A stretch of 64,000 nucleotides of DNA, taken from assembly GCF_000499785.1 (NCBI RefSeq), contig NZ_HG726023.1, positions 511,926 to 575,925 on the forward strand. The letters are read 5' to 3'. Origin of the DNA: Bacteroides neonati (GTDB lineage Bacteria > Bacteroidota > Bacteroidia > Bacteroidales > Bacteroidaceae). Shown here piece after piece: positions 54,048 through 63,684 of the stretch (positions are counted from its first letter, which is position 1; each line of letters opens with the position of its first letter). A model generated the notes under the pieces. The model was not told the DNA's origin. It ran no database searches and was given only the letters and a program-made list of their open reading frames with translations. A program made the translations under genes and the position numbers.

Positions 54048-56329
54048 CGGCTTATTTTCTTCTTAGCAACAATCGCATCGATAACAGCTACGGCGGTGAT
54101 ATTAACAATGTCGCGCACCGAGCTTTCGATGTCTGTAAAATGAATCGGTTTATTTAATCCCATCTGAATCGGTCCGATCAGCTCGGTATCAGTCATTGCC
54201 TGAATCAGCTTATACCCCGAGTTGGCCGAACTCAGGTTCGGGAATACCAAGGTATTGACCTCTTTGCCGAACAACCGGGTAAAGGGATATTTCTTATCGC
54301 GCAGTTCGCGGTTCATGGCAAAGTTTACCTGCATCTCGCCATCGATAGCCAGTTCGGGAAACTCTTGTTGCATCGAGGCTACTGCTTCGTGCATTTTCAG
54401 CGGGCTACCTATGGAGTCCGAACCGAAGTTAGAGTATGAAAGCATAGCCATAACCGGTGTCTGGTTAAAGAACTTCACTGTTTCGGCCGCCAGTTTAGCT
54501 ACATCGGTCAGTGTTTCCGTATCCGGATGACGGTTGATCAGCGTATCGGCCAAAAAGTACGTTCTCTTTTTGGAGTTCAATATATGCATGGTACCGAAGT
54601 GTTTGTATCCGGGCTTAATACCGATCACCTCTTTGGCTACCTTAATTGTATTGGTGTATTTGGTATACAGTCCGGTGATAAATGCATCGGCATCACCCGT
54701 CTCTACCATCATCATACCAAAATAGTTACGCTCGAACATCTTGTCTATTCCCTCCTCATAGGTAGCACCTTCGCGGGCACGCTTCGTAGCCAATATCTGC
54801 GCATATCGTTCGCGTCGTTCCGTTTCGCAGTCATGGCGCAGGTTTACGATCTCTATACCTTCAAGGTTTAGGTCGAGCTCTTTGGCCAATTTATGAATAC
54901 GTTCGTCGTTTCCTAATATAATAGGTTGGCAGATACCTTCCGACTTCGCTTCAACTGCGGCCTTCAGCATATTGGGGTGACCTCCTTCGGCAAATACAAC
55001 ACGTTGCGGGTTGCGACGGGCAGTATCGTAAAGTTGGCGGGTTAGCTTCGATTCATAACCCATCAACTCGCGTAAGCGGAGTTTATAGGCATCCCAATCT
55101 TCAATATCTTTACGAGCTACCCCACTCTCCATAGCAGCGCGAGCCACCGCACATGATACTTCGGTGATAAGGCGTGGATCTACCGGTTTGGGGATGAAAT
55201 ATTCGGCACCAAAGCTAAAGTTATTCATATGATAAGCCTCGTTCACCACGTCGGGAACCGGCTGTTTGGCGAGATTGGCAATGGCGTATACGGCCGCAAT
55301 TTTCATGTCTTCGTTGATGGCACTGGCTTGTGTGTCGAGTGCACCACGGAAGATGTAAGGGAATCCGATTACATTATTAATCTGATTCGGATAATCGGAA
55401 CGACCGGTTGCCATCAGTACATCCGGGCGTGCGCTCATTGCATCTTCATACGATATTTCGGGTGTAGGGTTTGCCAATGCAAATACAATAGGCGACGAGG
55501 CCATGCTGCGCACCATGTCTTGGCTCAACACATTGCCTTTTGACAGGCCAAGGAACATATCGGCACCCCGTACGGCTTCTTCGAGTGTATGTATATCGGT
55601 GCGGCTTGTCGCAAAATATCTTTTTTGATCGTTCAGGTCTTTGCGTTCCAGGTTGATAACACCTTTACTGTCTACCATGACAATGTTTTCGAGGCGGGCA
55701 CCGAGCGATACGTATAGTTTGGTACACGATATGGCCGAAGCACCTGCTCCGTTCACTACGATTTTTACCTCTTCAATTTTCTTTCCGGCTACTTCGAGTG
55801 CATTGAGTAAGCCCGCACTTGAAATGATGGCCGTTCCGTGTTGGTCGTCGTGCATCACCGGAATGTCCAGTTCTTCTTTGAGTCGACGCTCAATCTCAAA
55901 ACATTCGGGTGCTTTGATGTCTTCGAGGTTAATACCGCCGAAAGTAGGAGCAATCGCTTTTACCGCTTCGATAAACTTCTCCGGATCTTTCTCGTCTACC
56001 TCGATGTCGAACACATCGATACCTGCATAGATCTTGAAAAGCAATCCCTTTCCTTCCATTACCGGCTTACCACTCAATGCACCGATATCTCCCAAACCAA
56101 GCACGGCTGTTCCGTTTGAGATAACAGCAACCAGATTGCCTTTGGCTGTATATTTGTAAGCGTTTTGCGGATCTTTTTCTATTTCCAAACAAGGTTCAGC
56201 TACACCGGGCGAATAGGCCAGCGAAAGATCTGTTTGGGTACTGTAGGGCTTTGTAGGCACTACTTCAATTTTGCCTGGTTTACCCTGTGAGTGGTAGAGT
56301 AAAGCGGCTTCTTTGGTGATTTTAGCCAT
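54044..56329 (-). CDS. maeB: NADP-dependent malic enzyme with phosphotransacetylase-like domain
   Basis: A 761-residue enzyme converting malate to pyruvate, CO2 and NADPH. The catalytic half (about 1-430) has [55 protein letters not shown] and the nucleotide motif [12 protein letters not shown]. The C-terminal half (about 430-761) resembles phosphotransacetylase ([18 protein letters not shown]), a fusion typical of MaeB in which that half is regulatory, not acetyl-transferring. A -7 box TACATTTG lies at 56366-56373. The stop overlaps the start of the 58-residue membrane protein. Confidence 0.96.
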   Translation of the reverse strand: MAKITKEAALLYHSQGKPGKIEVVPTKPYSTQTDLSLAYSPGVAEPCLEIEKDPQNAYKYTAKGNLVAVISNGTAVLGLGDIGALSGKPVMEGKGLLFKIYAGIDVFDIEVDEKDPEKFIEAVKAIAPTFGGINLEDIKAPECFEIERRLKEELDIPVMHDDQHGTAIISSAGLLNALEVAGKKIEEVKIVVNGAGASAISCTKLYVSLGARLENIVMVDSKGVINLERKDLNDQKRYFATSRTDIHTLEEAVRGADMFLGLSKGNVLSQDMVRSMASSPIVFALANPTPEISYEDAMSARPDVLMATGRSDYPNQINNVIGFPYIFRGALDTQASAINEDMKIAAVYAIANLAKQPVPDVVNEAYHMNNFSFGAEYFIPKPVDPRLITEVSCAVARAAMESGVARKDIEDWDAYKLRLRELMGYESKLTRQLYDTARRNPQRVVFAEGGHPNMLKAAVEAKSEGICQPIILGNDERIHKLAKELDLNLEGIEIVNLRHDCETERRERYAQILATKRAREGATYEEGIDKMFERNYFGMMMVETGDADAFITGLYTKYTNTIKVAKEVIGIKPGYKHFGTMHILNSKKRTYFLADTLINRHPDTETLTDVAKLAAETVKFFNQTPVMAMLSYSNFGSDSIGSPLKMHEAVASMQQEFPELAIDGEMQVNFAMNRELRDKKYPFTRLFGKEVNTLVFPNLSSANSGYKLIQAMTDTELIGPIQMGLNKPIHFTDIESSVRDIVNITAVAVIDAIVAKKKISR

Positions 56330-56428
56330 GATTCTAACTATTTAATAAAGGTTATCAATTGCTCGCAAATGTAGCAATAAAACAGATGAATTATAGCTTT
56401 TTTAGTATAATTTCTGTTTAAATTATAA

Positions 56429-56477
56429 CAAAAAGGCACAAAAATACAAAATATTGTTTTGCTTTTGTGCCTTTTTG
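56429..56477 (-). terminator. Terminator of metY
   Basis: A CAAAAAGGCACAAAA arm (from 56429) pairs with TTTTGTGCCTTTTTG (to 56477), 17 nt past the metY stop, with T-rich sequence after the stem on the minus strand. Confidence 0.82.
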
Positions 56478-56493
56478 CATAAGGTTGGTATGA

Positions 56494-57774
56494 TTATTGA
56501 TTCAGTGCCTGTTCGATGTCGGCAATAATGTCATCGGCATTCTCAATTCCTACCGATAAACGGATCAAATCCGGGCGTACACCTGCCTCTGTCAACTGTT
56601 CGTCGGTTAGTTGTCGATGGGTATGACTGGCCGGATGGAGTACACACGTACGAGCATCTGCCACGTGTGTTACGATGGCTACCAGTTGCAATGAATCCAT
56701 GAAACGGGTGGCCACTTCGCGCTCTCCTTTGAGCCCGAACGAAATAACTCCACACGAACCGTTGGGTAGGTATTTCTGTGCTAAGTCATAATACTTGTTG
56801 CCCGGCAGGCTGCAATAGTTTACCCATGCTACCTTCTCGTTTTTTTCGAGGTATTGTGCTACCTTCAATGCATTGTTGCAGTGTTGAGGCATACGCAAGT
56901 GGAGTGTCTCTAATCCCAGATTCAGCAAGAATGCGTTTTGCGGTCCTTGCGCACTGCCCAGGTCGCGCATCAGCTGTGCTGTTGCTTTGGTTAGGTAAGC
57001 CATTTTACCGAATGCGGTAGTATAGGTCAGTCCGTGATACGATTCGTCCGGAGTACATAGTCCGGGGAATTTTTCGGCATGCGCTTCCCAATCAAAGTTT
57101 CCACTATCGACAATACAGCCCCCTACGCTTGTGGCGTGTCCGTCCATGTATTTGGTGGTCGAATGTACAATGATGTCTGCACCCCATTCAAACGGGCGGC
57201 AGTTAATCGGGGTGGGGAATGTGTTGTCTACAATCAAGGGTACACCGTGGCTGTGTGCTATGCGAGCGAACTTTTCAATATCGAGTACCTCGAGTGAGGG
57301 GTTGGATATCGTTTCTCCGAAAAGAGCTTTCGTGTTGGGGCGAAAAGCTGCTCCGATCTCTTCCTCACTTGCATCGGGGCTTACAAAAGTTACCTCCACA
57401 CCCAGTTTCTTCATGGTTACGCCGAACAGGTTGAATGTACCTCCGTAGATAGCCGATGAGCAAACGAAGTGGTCGCCGGACTGACAGATATTAAACAGTG
57501 CATAGAAGTTGGCTGCTTGTCCGCTAGAGGTAAGCATGGCTCCTACACCCCCTTCGAGAGCAGCAATCTTGGCTGCTACCGCATCATTCGTGGGGTTTTG
57601 CAAGCGCGTATAGAAGTAGCCGCTCTCTTCGAGGTCGAAGAGACGTGCCATTTGTTCGCTTGTTTCATATTTAAATGTAGTGCTTTGATAGATAGGTAAC
57701 ACACGAGGTTCACCTTTTTTCGGATTCCACCCTGCTTGTACACACAAGGTTTCGGGCTTGAGATGTTTTGCCAT
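56494..57774 (-). CDS. metY: O-acetylhomoserine sulfhydrylase (aminocarboxypropyltransferase)
   Basis: A 426-residue PLP enzyme that makes homocysteine from O-acetylhomoserine and sulfide for methionine synthesis. It starts with ETLCVQAGWNPKKGEPRVLP and shows YTRLQNPTNDAVAAKIAALE, the PLP lysine in HSTTKYMDGHATSVGG and VGIENADDIIADIEQAL at the end. The length of about 425 and the extended middle place it in the MetY branch, not cystathionine gamma-synthase. A -7 box TACTTTTG at 57825-57832 faces away from the amidase promoter. Confidence 0.95.
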   Translation of the reverse strand: MAKHLKPETLCVQAGWNPKKGEPRVLPIYQSTTFKYETSEQMARLFDLEESGYFYTRLQNPTNDAVAAKIAALEGGVGAMLTSSGQAANFYALFNICQSGDHFVCSSAIYGGTFNLFGVTMKKLGVEVTFVSPDASEEEIGAAFRPNTKALFGETISNPSLEVLDIEKFARIAHSHGVPLIVDNTFPTPINCRPFEWGADIIVHSTTKYMDGHATSVGGCIVDSGNFDWEAHAEKFPGLCTPDESYHGLTYTTAFGKMAYLTKATAQLMRDLGSAQGPQNAFLLNLGLETLHLRMPQHCNNALKVAQYLEKNEKVAWVNYCSLPGNKYYDLAQKYLPNGSCGVISFGLKGEREVATRFMDSLQLVAIVTHVADARTCVLHPASHTHRQLTDEQLTEAGVRPDLIRLSVGIENADDIIADIEQALNQ

Positions 57775-57883
57775 AAGGATATTGGTTTTATTGATTGAAC
57801 ACCTTAAATAAAGAGAATATGGCGCAAAAGTAGCTAAAATTATTGTAATTTTGCTCGCAAATATGACATTGTATATCGTAAGT

Positions 57884-58912
57884 ATGAAGAAACAAATTTG
57901 TTTGTTGGCATTCCTGTGTTTGGTTATATTCCCTCTGTCACTCTTTGCTCAGGAGCGAGCTACTCCAAGGCGTGGAGAGGGAATATCGACTTTTCTCGAA
58001 CGCCATCATCGCAGTGGAATGCGCTATCAGAAATCATTTATCGAATTAAACCGTAAGAAGTTAGGGAAGAGCGAGACACTTAAACTAGGTGTTAGTTATG
58101 TGTTGCCACCACTTCGCGAGAAACAAAGATCGGACGTGCAAAGCGATGTTTCCTCTACGAAAGCCCGTTCTAAAAAATCTACTTTCAACGAGCCTCTTTT
58201 TGGCAAAGCATCGGCTCACGTTAAACCTACTTCTACGCGCTTGCGCAATGCTTGCTTTTATGTTGTGAGTGGGCATGGCGGTCCCGATCCGGGTGCTATC
58301 GGCAAAGTAGGCAACCGAGAACTTCACGAAGATGAATATGCCTACGACATTGCCTTGCGACTGGCACGCAACCTGATGCTCGAGGGTGCTGAAGTGCGCA
58401 TCATCATTCAAGATGCAAAAGACGGTATTCGCGATGAGCCTTACCTTTCGAATAGTAAACGCGAAACGTGTATGGGAGATGCCATCCCCCTGAACCAGGT
58501 CAAGCGTTTGCAGCAACGATGTGACAAGATCAACGCGCACTATCGTGTTGATCGTAAACAGTACCGTTATTGCCGTGCCATTTTTATTCATGTGGATAGT
58601 CGTAGTAAGAAGCAACAAACCGATGTTTTCTTCTATCACTCCACGCAAAAAGCAGATAGTAAGCGACTGGCCAACACGATGAAAGATACTTTTGAGTCGA
58701 AATACGACAAGCATCAACCCAACCGGGGCTTCTCCGGTACCGTGAGTGGTCGTAACCTTTTTGTGTTGTCTCATGCCCGGCCAACTTCTGTTTTTGTTGA
58801 GTTGGGCAATATTCAAAACTCTTTTGACCAACAGCGCTTTGTGATGAGCTCAAACCGTCAGGCACTTGCCAAATGGTTAACCGAGGGCTTTCTAAAGGAT
58901 GCAGCACAGTAG
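57884..58912 (+). CDS. N-acetylmuramoyl-L-alanine amidase (Amidase_3), exported
   Basis: 342 residues from the ATG at 57884. A -7 box TAATTTTG at 57846-57853 lies within the longer frame and supports this start. The signal peptide ends at SLFAQ. The region about 25-75 (RGEGISTFLERHHRSG, KLGVSYVLPP) resembles a degenerate LysM module. The zinc amidase domain follows: VVSGHGGPDPGAIGK (first His), HEDEYAYDIALRLARN (Glu), AIFIHVDSRS (second His) and SVFVELGNIQN (catalytic Glu). It cuts the bond between muramic acid and the stem peptide, so it acts in cell division or wall turnover. Confidence 0.92.
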   Translation: MKKQICLLAFLCLVIFPLSLFAQERATPRRGEGISTFLERHHRSGMRYQKSFIELNRKKLGKSETLKLGVSYVLPPLREKQRSDVQSDVSSTKARSKKSTFNEPLFGKASAHVKPTSTRLRNACFYVVSGHGGPDPGAIGKVGNRELHEDEYAYDIALRLARNLMLEGAEVRIIIQDAKDGIRDEPYLSNSKRETCMGDAIPLNQVKRLQQRCDKINAHYRVDRKQYRYCRAIFIHVDSRSKKQQTDVFFYHSTQKADSKRLANTMKDTFESKYDKHQPNRGFSGTVSGRNLFVLSHARPTSVFVELGNIQNSFDQQRFVMSSNRQALAKWLTEGFLKDAAQ

Positions 58913-59042
58913 TTTGCTAATTGATTTATATCAAGAGATGTGTATATAAATGTGTTAATTGTTAACAAGAAAAGGCTGAATTGTTAATCGCGAAGGTAAT
59001 CTCTTAAACCGTGTTATAATATAGCCTCTTTTGCTTGTATAA

Positions 59043-59073
59043 TTTGCTATTCACGCAAAAGTGCTTACCTTTG
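59043..59073 (+). promoter_or_regulatory. Promoter of small RNA copy 2
   Basis: TTTG (59043-59046), a 19-nt spacer and TACCTTTG (59066-59073). The spacing and -7 box are identical to those of copy 1. Confidence 0.85.
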
Positions 59074-59077
59074 CACT

Positions 59078-59143
59078 GTGTTTTTCATAGTATTAGATTT
59101 AAGGTTAACAAAGATTGGCTGTCTGGGAAGATAGCCTTTTTTT
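59078..59143 (+). ncRNA. Small non-coding RNA, family copy 2 (possibly Bacteroidales-1-like)
   Basis: A predicted 66-nt transcript, the same length as copy 1 at 35157. The first 41 nt differ from copy 1 by one base, while the terminator stem has a different sequence but the same shape (GGCTGTCT with AGATAGCC, then seven T). It lies between the amidase and the GH31 gene on the same strand; the terminator separates it from the GH31 gene, which has its own -7 box TAATTTTG at 59187-59194. Confidence 0.75.
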
Positions 59144-59207
59144 ATATCTTTTTTGTCAGTATGATCTTTTTATAAACTCTTTTGTGTAATTTTGCACATT
59201 CAATTTA

Positions 59208-62200
59208 ATGCAAAAGAACATGAAAAACTTAATTGGCCATTGTAGGCAGAAAAAAGCAATTTTGCTTATGATCGCCTTGCCTTTGATGTCTTCCTTTACG
59301 CCTGTTCAGGCAATGCAAAGGCAGGAAAGTACAACCACAGTAGCGCAACAACGTGTGACTATTGTCAGTGCGAAACAAATCAATCCGACTACGATTGAAG
59401 TACTGTTTTCTGATAACCAGCGAATGGCATTCGACTTCTACGGAGAGAATATCTTCAGGGTATTTCAGGATAATTCGGGAGGGATTATCAGAGATCCCCA
59501 AGCCAAGCCCGAAGCTCAGATTCTGGTGAATAATCCTCGAAAATCTCTTTCAAAGCTAACATTAAATGATGAAGGTGGTCTTATATCCATGACTACCGGT
59601 ACGGTGAAGGTGCAGCTGGATAAGCAGACTTCGCTTCTGAAAGTCACCAACCTGGCTACCAATACAGTTGTTCTCGAAGAGATAGCACCGGTATCGTTTC
59701 AAAAAGGCAAAGTTCAGCTTACGCTGAAAGAGAATCCACAAGAGTATTTTTATGGGGGCGGTATACAGAACGGACGCTTTTCGCACAAAGGGAAGGTTAT
59801 TTCGATTGAGAACCAGAATAGCTGGACGGATGGGGGAGTGGCTTCGCCAAACCCTTATTATTGGTCTACGGGAGGATATGCCGCTATGTGGTATACGTTC
59901 AAGAAAGGACAGTATGACTTTGGTGCCACCGAACAAGGAAAGGTGAAGTTGAGTCATGAAACCGACTATCTCGATGTGTTTTATATGATAAACGACGGAG
60001 CAGTTGCTCTGTTGAATGATTTCTATCAGCTAACCGGAAACCCGGTATTGCTCCCTAAATTCGGTTTTTATCAAGGACACCTCAATGCTTATAATCGCGA
60101 TTTCTGGAAGGAAGACGAAAAAGGGATTCTGTTCGAAGACGGTAAGCGTTACAAAGAGAGCCAAAAAGATAACGGTGGAGTCAAAGAGTCGCTCAACGGC
60201 GAAAAGAATAACTACCAGTTCTCCGCTCGTGCGGTGATCGATCGGTATAAGAATCACGATATGCCCTTTGGATGGTTGCTTCCTAACGATGGTTATGGTG
60301 CCGGATACGGGCAGACCGAAACGTTGGACGGAAACATTCAAAACCTCAAAAGCCTCGGCGATTATGCTCGCAAGAACGGAGTAGAGATTGGCTTGTGGAC
60401 GCAATCGGACTTGCACCCCAAACCCGAGATCAGTGCTTTGCTGCAAAGAGATATCGTGAAAGAGGTGAGAGATGCAGGTGTACGCGTACTGAAAACCGAT
60501 GTAGCCTGGGTAGGAGCCGGCTATTCGTTCGGATTGAACGGAGTAGCCGATGTAGGCCATATCATGCCTTACTACGGCAATGATGCCCGTCCGTTTATTA
60601 TCTCACTCGATGGTTGGGCGGGAACACAACGGTATGCCGGTATATGGTCGGGCGACCAAACGGGTGGCGTATGGGAATATATTCGTTTCCACATCCCCAC
60701 TTACATCGGTTCGGGACTATCGGGACAACCTAACATCTGTTCGGATATGGACGGTATTTTCGGCGGTAAGAACCTGGTGGTAAACACACGCGACTTTCAA
60801 TGGAAAACCTTTACCCCCATGCAACTCAATATGGATGGATGGGGATCGAACGAAAAATATCCGCATGCATTGGGAGAGCCTGCCACCTCTATCAACCGAT
60901 GGTATCTGAAACTCAAATCGGAGTTGATGCCCTATGCCTATAGCATTGCCAGAGAGGCTGTCGATGGTTTGCCGATGATGAGAGCAATGTTCCTCGAATA
61001 CCCCAATGCCTATACCCAAGGCATGGCTACTCAATATCAGTTTATGTATGGCCCCAGCCTGTTGGTTGCCCCCATTTATCAGGTTACCAAGGCCAATGAC
61101 AAGGGCGACGATATCCGCAACGGCATCTACCTGCCCGAAGGTTCATGGGTCGATTACTTCAGCGGAGAGCTGTACGAAGGAAATTGTATCCTGAACTCCT
61201 TTGCATCTCCTTTGTGGAAGTTGCCCGTCTTTGTGAAAAACGGAGCCATCATCCCCCTGACGAACCCCAACAACAATGTATCGGAGATCAATAAGAACGT
61301 ACGTATGTACGAGCTTTACCCCTATGGAACCACTTCGTTTGTTGAATACGATGACGATGGAACCTCGGAAGCCTACAAACTGGGTCAGGGTGCAACGACT
61401 CGCATCGAATCGGTTGTCGATAACAAAGGTCGTGCAACGATCACTTTGGCACCCACTACCGGTAGTTTCGATGGATTTGTCAAAGAGAAAGCAACCGAGT
61501 TTACCATCAACGTAACCCAACAGCCCAAGAAAGTATGGGCAACGATCGGTCGGAAGAAAGTGAAGCTGGTCGAAGCTGCTTCGATGGAGCAGTTCATGGC
61601 CGGTGAGAATACTTATTTCTATGACGCAACACCCAATCTGAATAAGTTTGCTACCAAAGGCAGCGAATTCGAGAAGGTTGTGATAACTAAGAATCCTCAG
61701 GTACGCGTTAAATTGGCTGCTTCGGATATTACTGCACAAGCCACTGTGCTTCATGTAGAAGGTTTTGTCTTTGCTCCTGCCAACCAACAACGTGTGTCGT
61801 CGGGCGCACTTACCGGTTCGCTCAGGGCACAGATAACCCCTGAAAACACCGAAGCCTATACGCTGAAACCCACCTGGAATAAAATAGCCAATGCCGATTA
61901 TTACGAAATAGAGTTCAACGGCATGCTTTATACCACGATCAAAGATACCGAATTGCTGTTCGACGGATTGTCTGCCGAAACACCCTATCGCTTTAAGCTG
62001 CGCGCTGTCAACAAAGACGGTTACTCAGACTGGACGGAGTTTGGTGTCACCACTAAATCAAATCCGTTGGAGTTTGCCATTCAAGGTATCGAAGCCGAAA
62101 CATCGGCCAAGAATCAAGGAGGCTTTGGTGTGGATCGTTTGTTCAATTTCGATGAGTCGGGTGATAACTGGCACACAAAGTATCGTGTCAATGCCATGCC

Positions 62201-63125
62201 AATCGAAATGGTTATCGACCTGAAAACAGTCAACCAGTTAGATAAATTCCACTACCTGCCCCGTACCGATGGTGGCAACGGAACCCTACTCAAAGGCAGT
62301 GTAGCTTATAGCACCGATAAGGAGAACTGGACAGAGGCGGGCGCCTTTACTTGGGAGCGCAACGGAGATGTGAAGGTATTTAGCTTCTCAGGACATCCCT
62401 CGGCTCGTTACATCAAGCTGCTGGTTACCGAAGGTGTAGGCAACTACGGATCGGGCAGGGAGCTTTATGTATTCAAAGTGCCCGGCACAGAAGGCTATCT
62501 GCAAGGAGATGTAAATAACGACGGCAAGATCGACAAGAACGACTTGACCTCTTATACCAACTATACCGGATTGAGAAAAGGCGATGCCGACTTCGAAGGC
62601 TATATCAGCAACGGCGATATCAATAAGAACGATTTAATCGATGCTTACGATATCTCAATCGTGGCTACCCAACTTACCGACGAGGACGATAGTGCCGCAG
62701 ATGAAGAAGAGGCCAACGCAGAGGCAGCCAAAGATTCTATCCACGTAGGTGGAACCATTGAACTGACCACTGCCAAGAAAGTGTATGCAAAAGACGAAAC
62801 CATCGACGTGCTGGTGAAAGGCATCAACCTCTCTTCGGTCAATGCGATTAGTTTTGCCTTACCTTACAATCAGCAGGATTATGAATTTGTCGGCATACAG
62901 CCATTGAATATGAAAAAGATGGAAAACTTGACGAACGACAGGCTGCATACCGATGGCTCGAAAGTATTGTATCCTACTTTTGTAAACGTAGGCCGGAAAG
63001 AAGCTCTTGAAGGCTCTGCCGATCTGTTTGTACTGAAGCTTAAAGCCAAACGAAAAGTAACGTTCGGTTTGAAACCGCTCAGCGGATTCTTGGTCGATAA
63101 GCAGTTGAATACACATAAGTTTTAA
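59208..63125 (+). CDS. GH31 alpha-glycosidase with Fn3, F5/8C, dockerin-like and cohesin-like C-terminal modules
   Basis: A 1305-residue exported enzyme; the signal peptide is MKNLIGHCRQKKAILLM to about TPVQAM (ATG at 59208 or 59220). The GH31 domain (about 45-770) has the nucleophile Asp431 in VLKTDVAW and the acid/base Asp483 in IWSGDQTG. Then follow a fibronectin-type domain (about 880-950), a discoidin-like F5/8C domain (965-1090), a dockerin-like pair of calcium loops (DVNNDGKIDKNDL and DINKNDLIDAYD, near 1100-1140), an acidic linker and a cohesin-like beta domain (1165-1305). GH31 acts on alpha-glucosides or alpha-xylosides; the exact substrate is not readable. No SusC/SusD genes are adjacent. 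Confidence 0.9.
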   Translation: MQKNMKNLIGHCRQKKAILLMIALPLMSSFTPVQAMQRQESTTTVAQQRVTIVSAKQINPTTIEVLFSDNQRMAFDFYGENIFRVFQDNSGGIIRDPQAKPEAQILVNNPRKSLSKLTLNDEGGLISMTTGTVKVQLDKQTSLLKVTNLATNTVVLEEIAPVSFQKGKVQLTLKENPQEYFYGGGIQNGRFSHKGKVISIENQNSWTDGGVASPNPYYWSTGGYAAMWYTFKKGQYDFGATEQGKVKLSHETDYLDVFYMINDGAVALLNDFYQLTGNPVLLPKFGFYQGHLNAYNRDFWKEDEKGILFEDGKRYKESQKDNGGVKESLNGEKNNYQFSARAVIDRYKNHDMPFGWLLPNDGYGAGYGQTETLDGNIQNLKSLGDYARKNGVEIGLWTQSDLHPKPEISALLQRDIVKEVRDAGVRVLKTDVAWVGAGYSFGLNGVADVGHIMPYYGNDARPFIISLDGWAGTQRYAGIWSGDQTGGVWEYIRFHIPTYIGSGLSGQPNICSDMDGIFGGKNLVVNTRDFQWKTFTPMQLNMDGWGSNEKYPHALGEPATSINRWYLKLKSELMPYAYSIAREAVDGLPMMRAMFLEYPNAYTQGMATQYQFMYGPSLLVAPIYQVTKANDKGDDIRNGIYLPEGSWVDYFSGELYEGNCILNSFASPLWKLPVFVKNGAIIPLTNPNNNVSEINKNVRMYELYPYGTTSFVEYDDDGTSEAYKLGQGATTRIESVVDNKGRATITLAPTTGSFDGFVKEKATEFTINVTQQPKKVWATIGRKKVKLVEAASMEQFMAGENTYFYDATPNLNKFATKGSEFEKVVITKNPQVRVKLAASDITAQATVLHVEGFVFAPANQQRVSSGALTGSLRAQITPENTEAYTLKPTWNKIANADYYEIEFNGMLYTTIKDTELLFDGLSAETPYRFKLRAVNKDGYSDWTEFGVTTKSNPLEFAIQGIEAETSAKNQGGFGVDRLFNFDESGDNWHTKYRVNAMPIEMVIDLKTVNQLDKFHYLPRTDGGNGTLLKGSVAYSTDKENWTEAGAFTWERNGDVKVFSFSGHPSARYIKLLVTEGVGNYGSGRELYVFKVPGTEGYLQGDVNNDGKIDKNDLTSYTNYTGLRKGDADFEGYISNGDINKNDLIDAYDISIVATQLTDEDDSAADEEEANAEAAKDSIHVGGTIELTTAKKVYAKDETIDVLVKGINLSSVNAISFALPYNQQDYEFVGIQPLNMKKMENLTNDRLHTDGSKVLYPTFVNVGRKEALEGSADLFVLKLKAKRKVTFGLKPLSGFLVDKQLNTHKF

Positions 63126-63240
63126 AAACGAGTTGTTGTAAATAATAAGAAGGTTGGCTGCCATGGAATGTATATTCTGTGGCAGCCATTTTTTTGTGCG
63201 TATACACTATTTAGCGATTCGGATAACCTCTTGTGTAAGA

Positions 63241-63294
63241 GTATGTAGTTTTGGCACCAAAGAGTACGTATTCTTGCATACCAAAACTATATAT
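63241..63294. repeat. 54-bp dyad-symmetric element, copy 2
   Basis: Same 10-11-12-11-10 layout as the copy at 1854-1907: outer arms GTATGTAGTT and AACTATATAT, centre GAGTACGTATTC at 63262-63273. The left spacers of both copies end in CACCAAA and the right spacers end in CAA. It is less symmetric than copy 1 but clearly related. It lies between the GH31 stop and the pirin relic. Confidence 0.6.
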
Positions 63295-63550
63295 TTAACG
63301 CAGCGTTAAAATAGTTCTTATTCAAACAACGAAAATGACTATGATATATGCTTGGTGTAAATGATTTAAGTGGTTTATATACAATTGTTTATAAGCTGTT
63401 TTCCCTTTTGCTCATCGTATCTGTTTCTTTCTTTGCTTGATCTGTTTTTCTTTTCATCTTTCACTTCTAGGTAATGATACTTGTTCTTTTGATAACTAGT
63501 CTCGAACTATTTATTCTTTATAAGGTTGCCATTCTGCTGTCAATCAGATA

Positions 63551-63652
63551 ATAATAGCACCTTATGGTCCTTTCGTGATGAATACTCGGGATGAGTTAAT
63601 ACAGGTCTTTGACTATTTTAATAATGGGAAATTTGGGTATTTGGAAGATTAA
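63551..63652 (+). pseudogene. Relic of a pirin C-terminus
   Basis: This segment reads IIAPYGPFVMNTRDELIQVF then DYFNNGKFGYLED and a stop, which matches the closing section of pirin-family (cupin) proteins (GPFVMNT-x-EE, then NG-x-FG). In-frame stops occur just upstream at 63521-63523 and no cupin core is present, so only the tail survives. The remaining gap from 63126 to 63684 holds only this relic and the dyad element. Confidence 0.65.
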
Positions 63653-63684
63653 ACATCAAGGTGAGAGTACAATCTTTAAGGATT

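Noticed and set aside
58085..58831. A 248-codon frame antisense to the amidase
   Set aside because: Shadow of the zinc amidase domain, whose catalytic residues are all on the plus strand.
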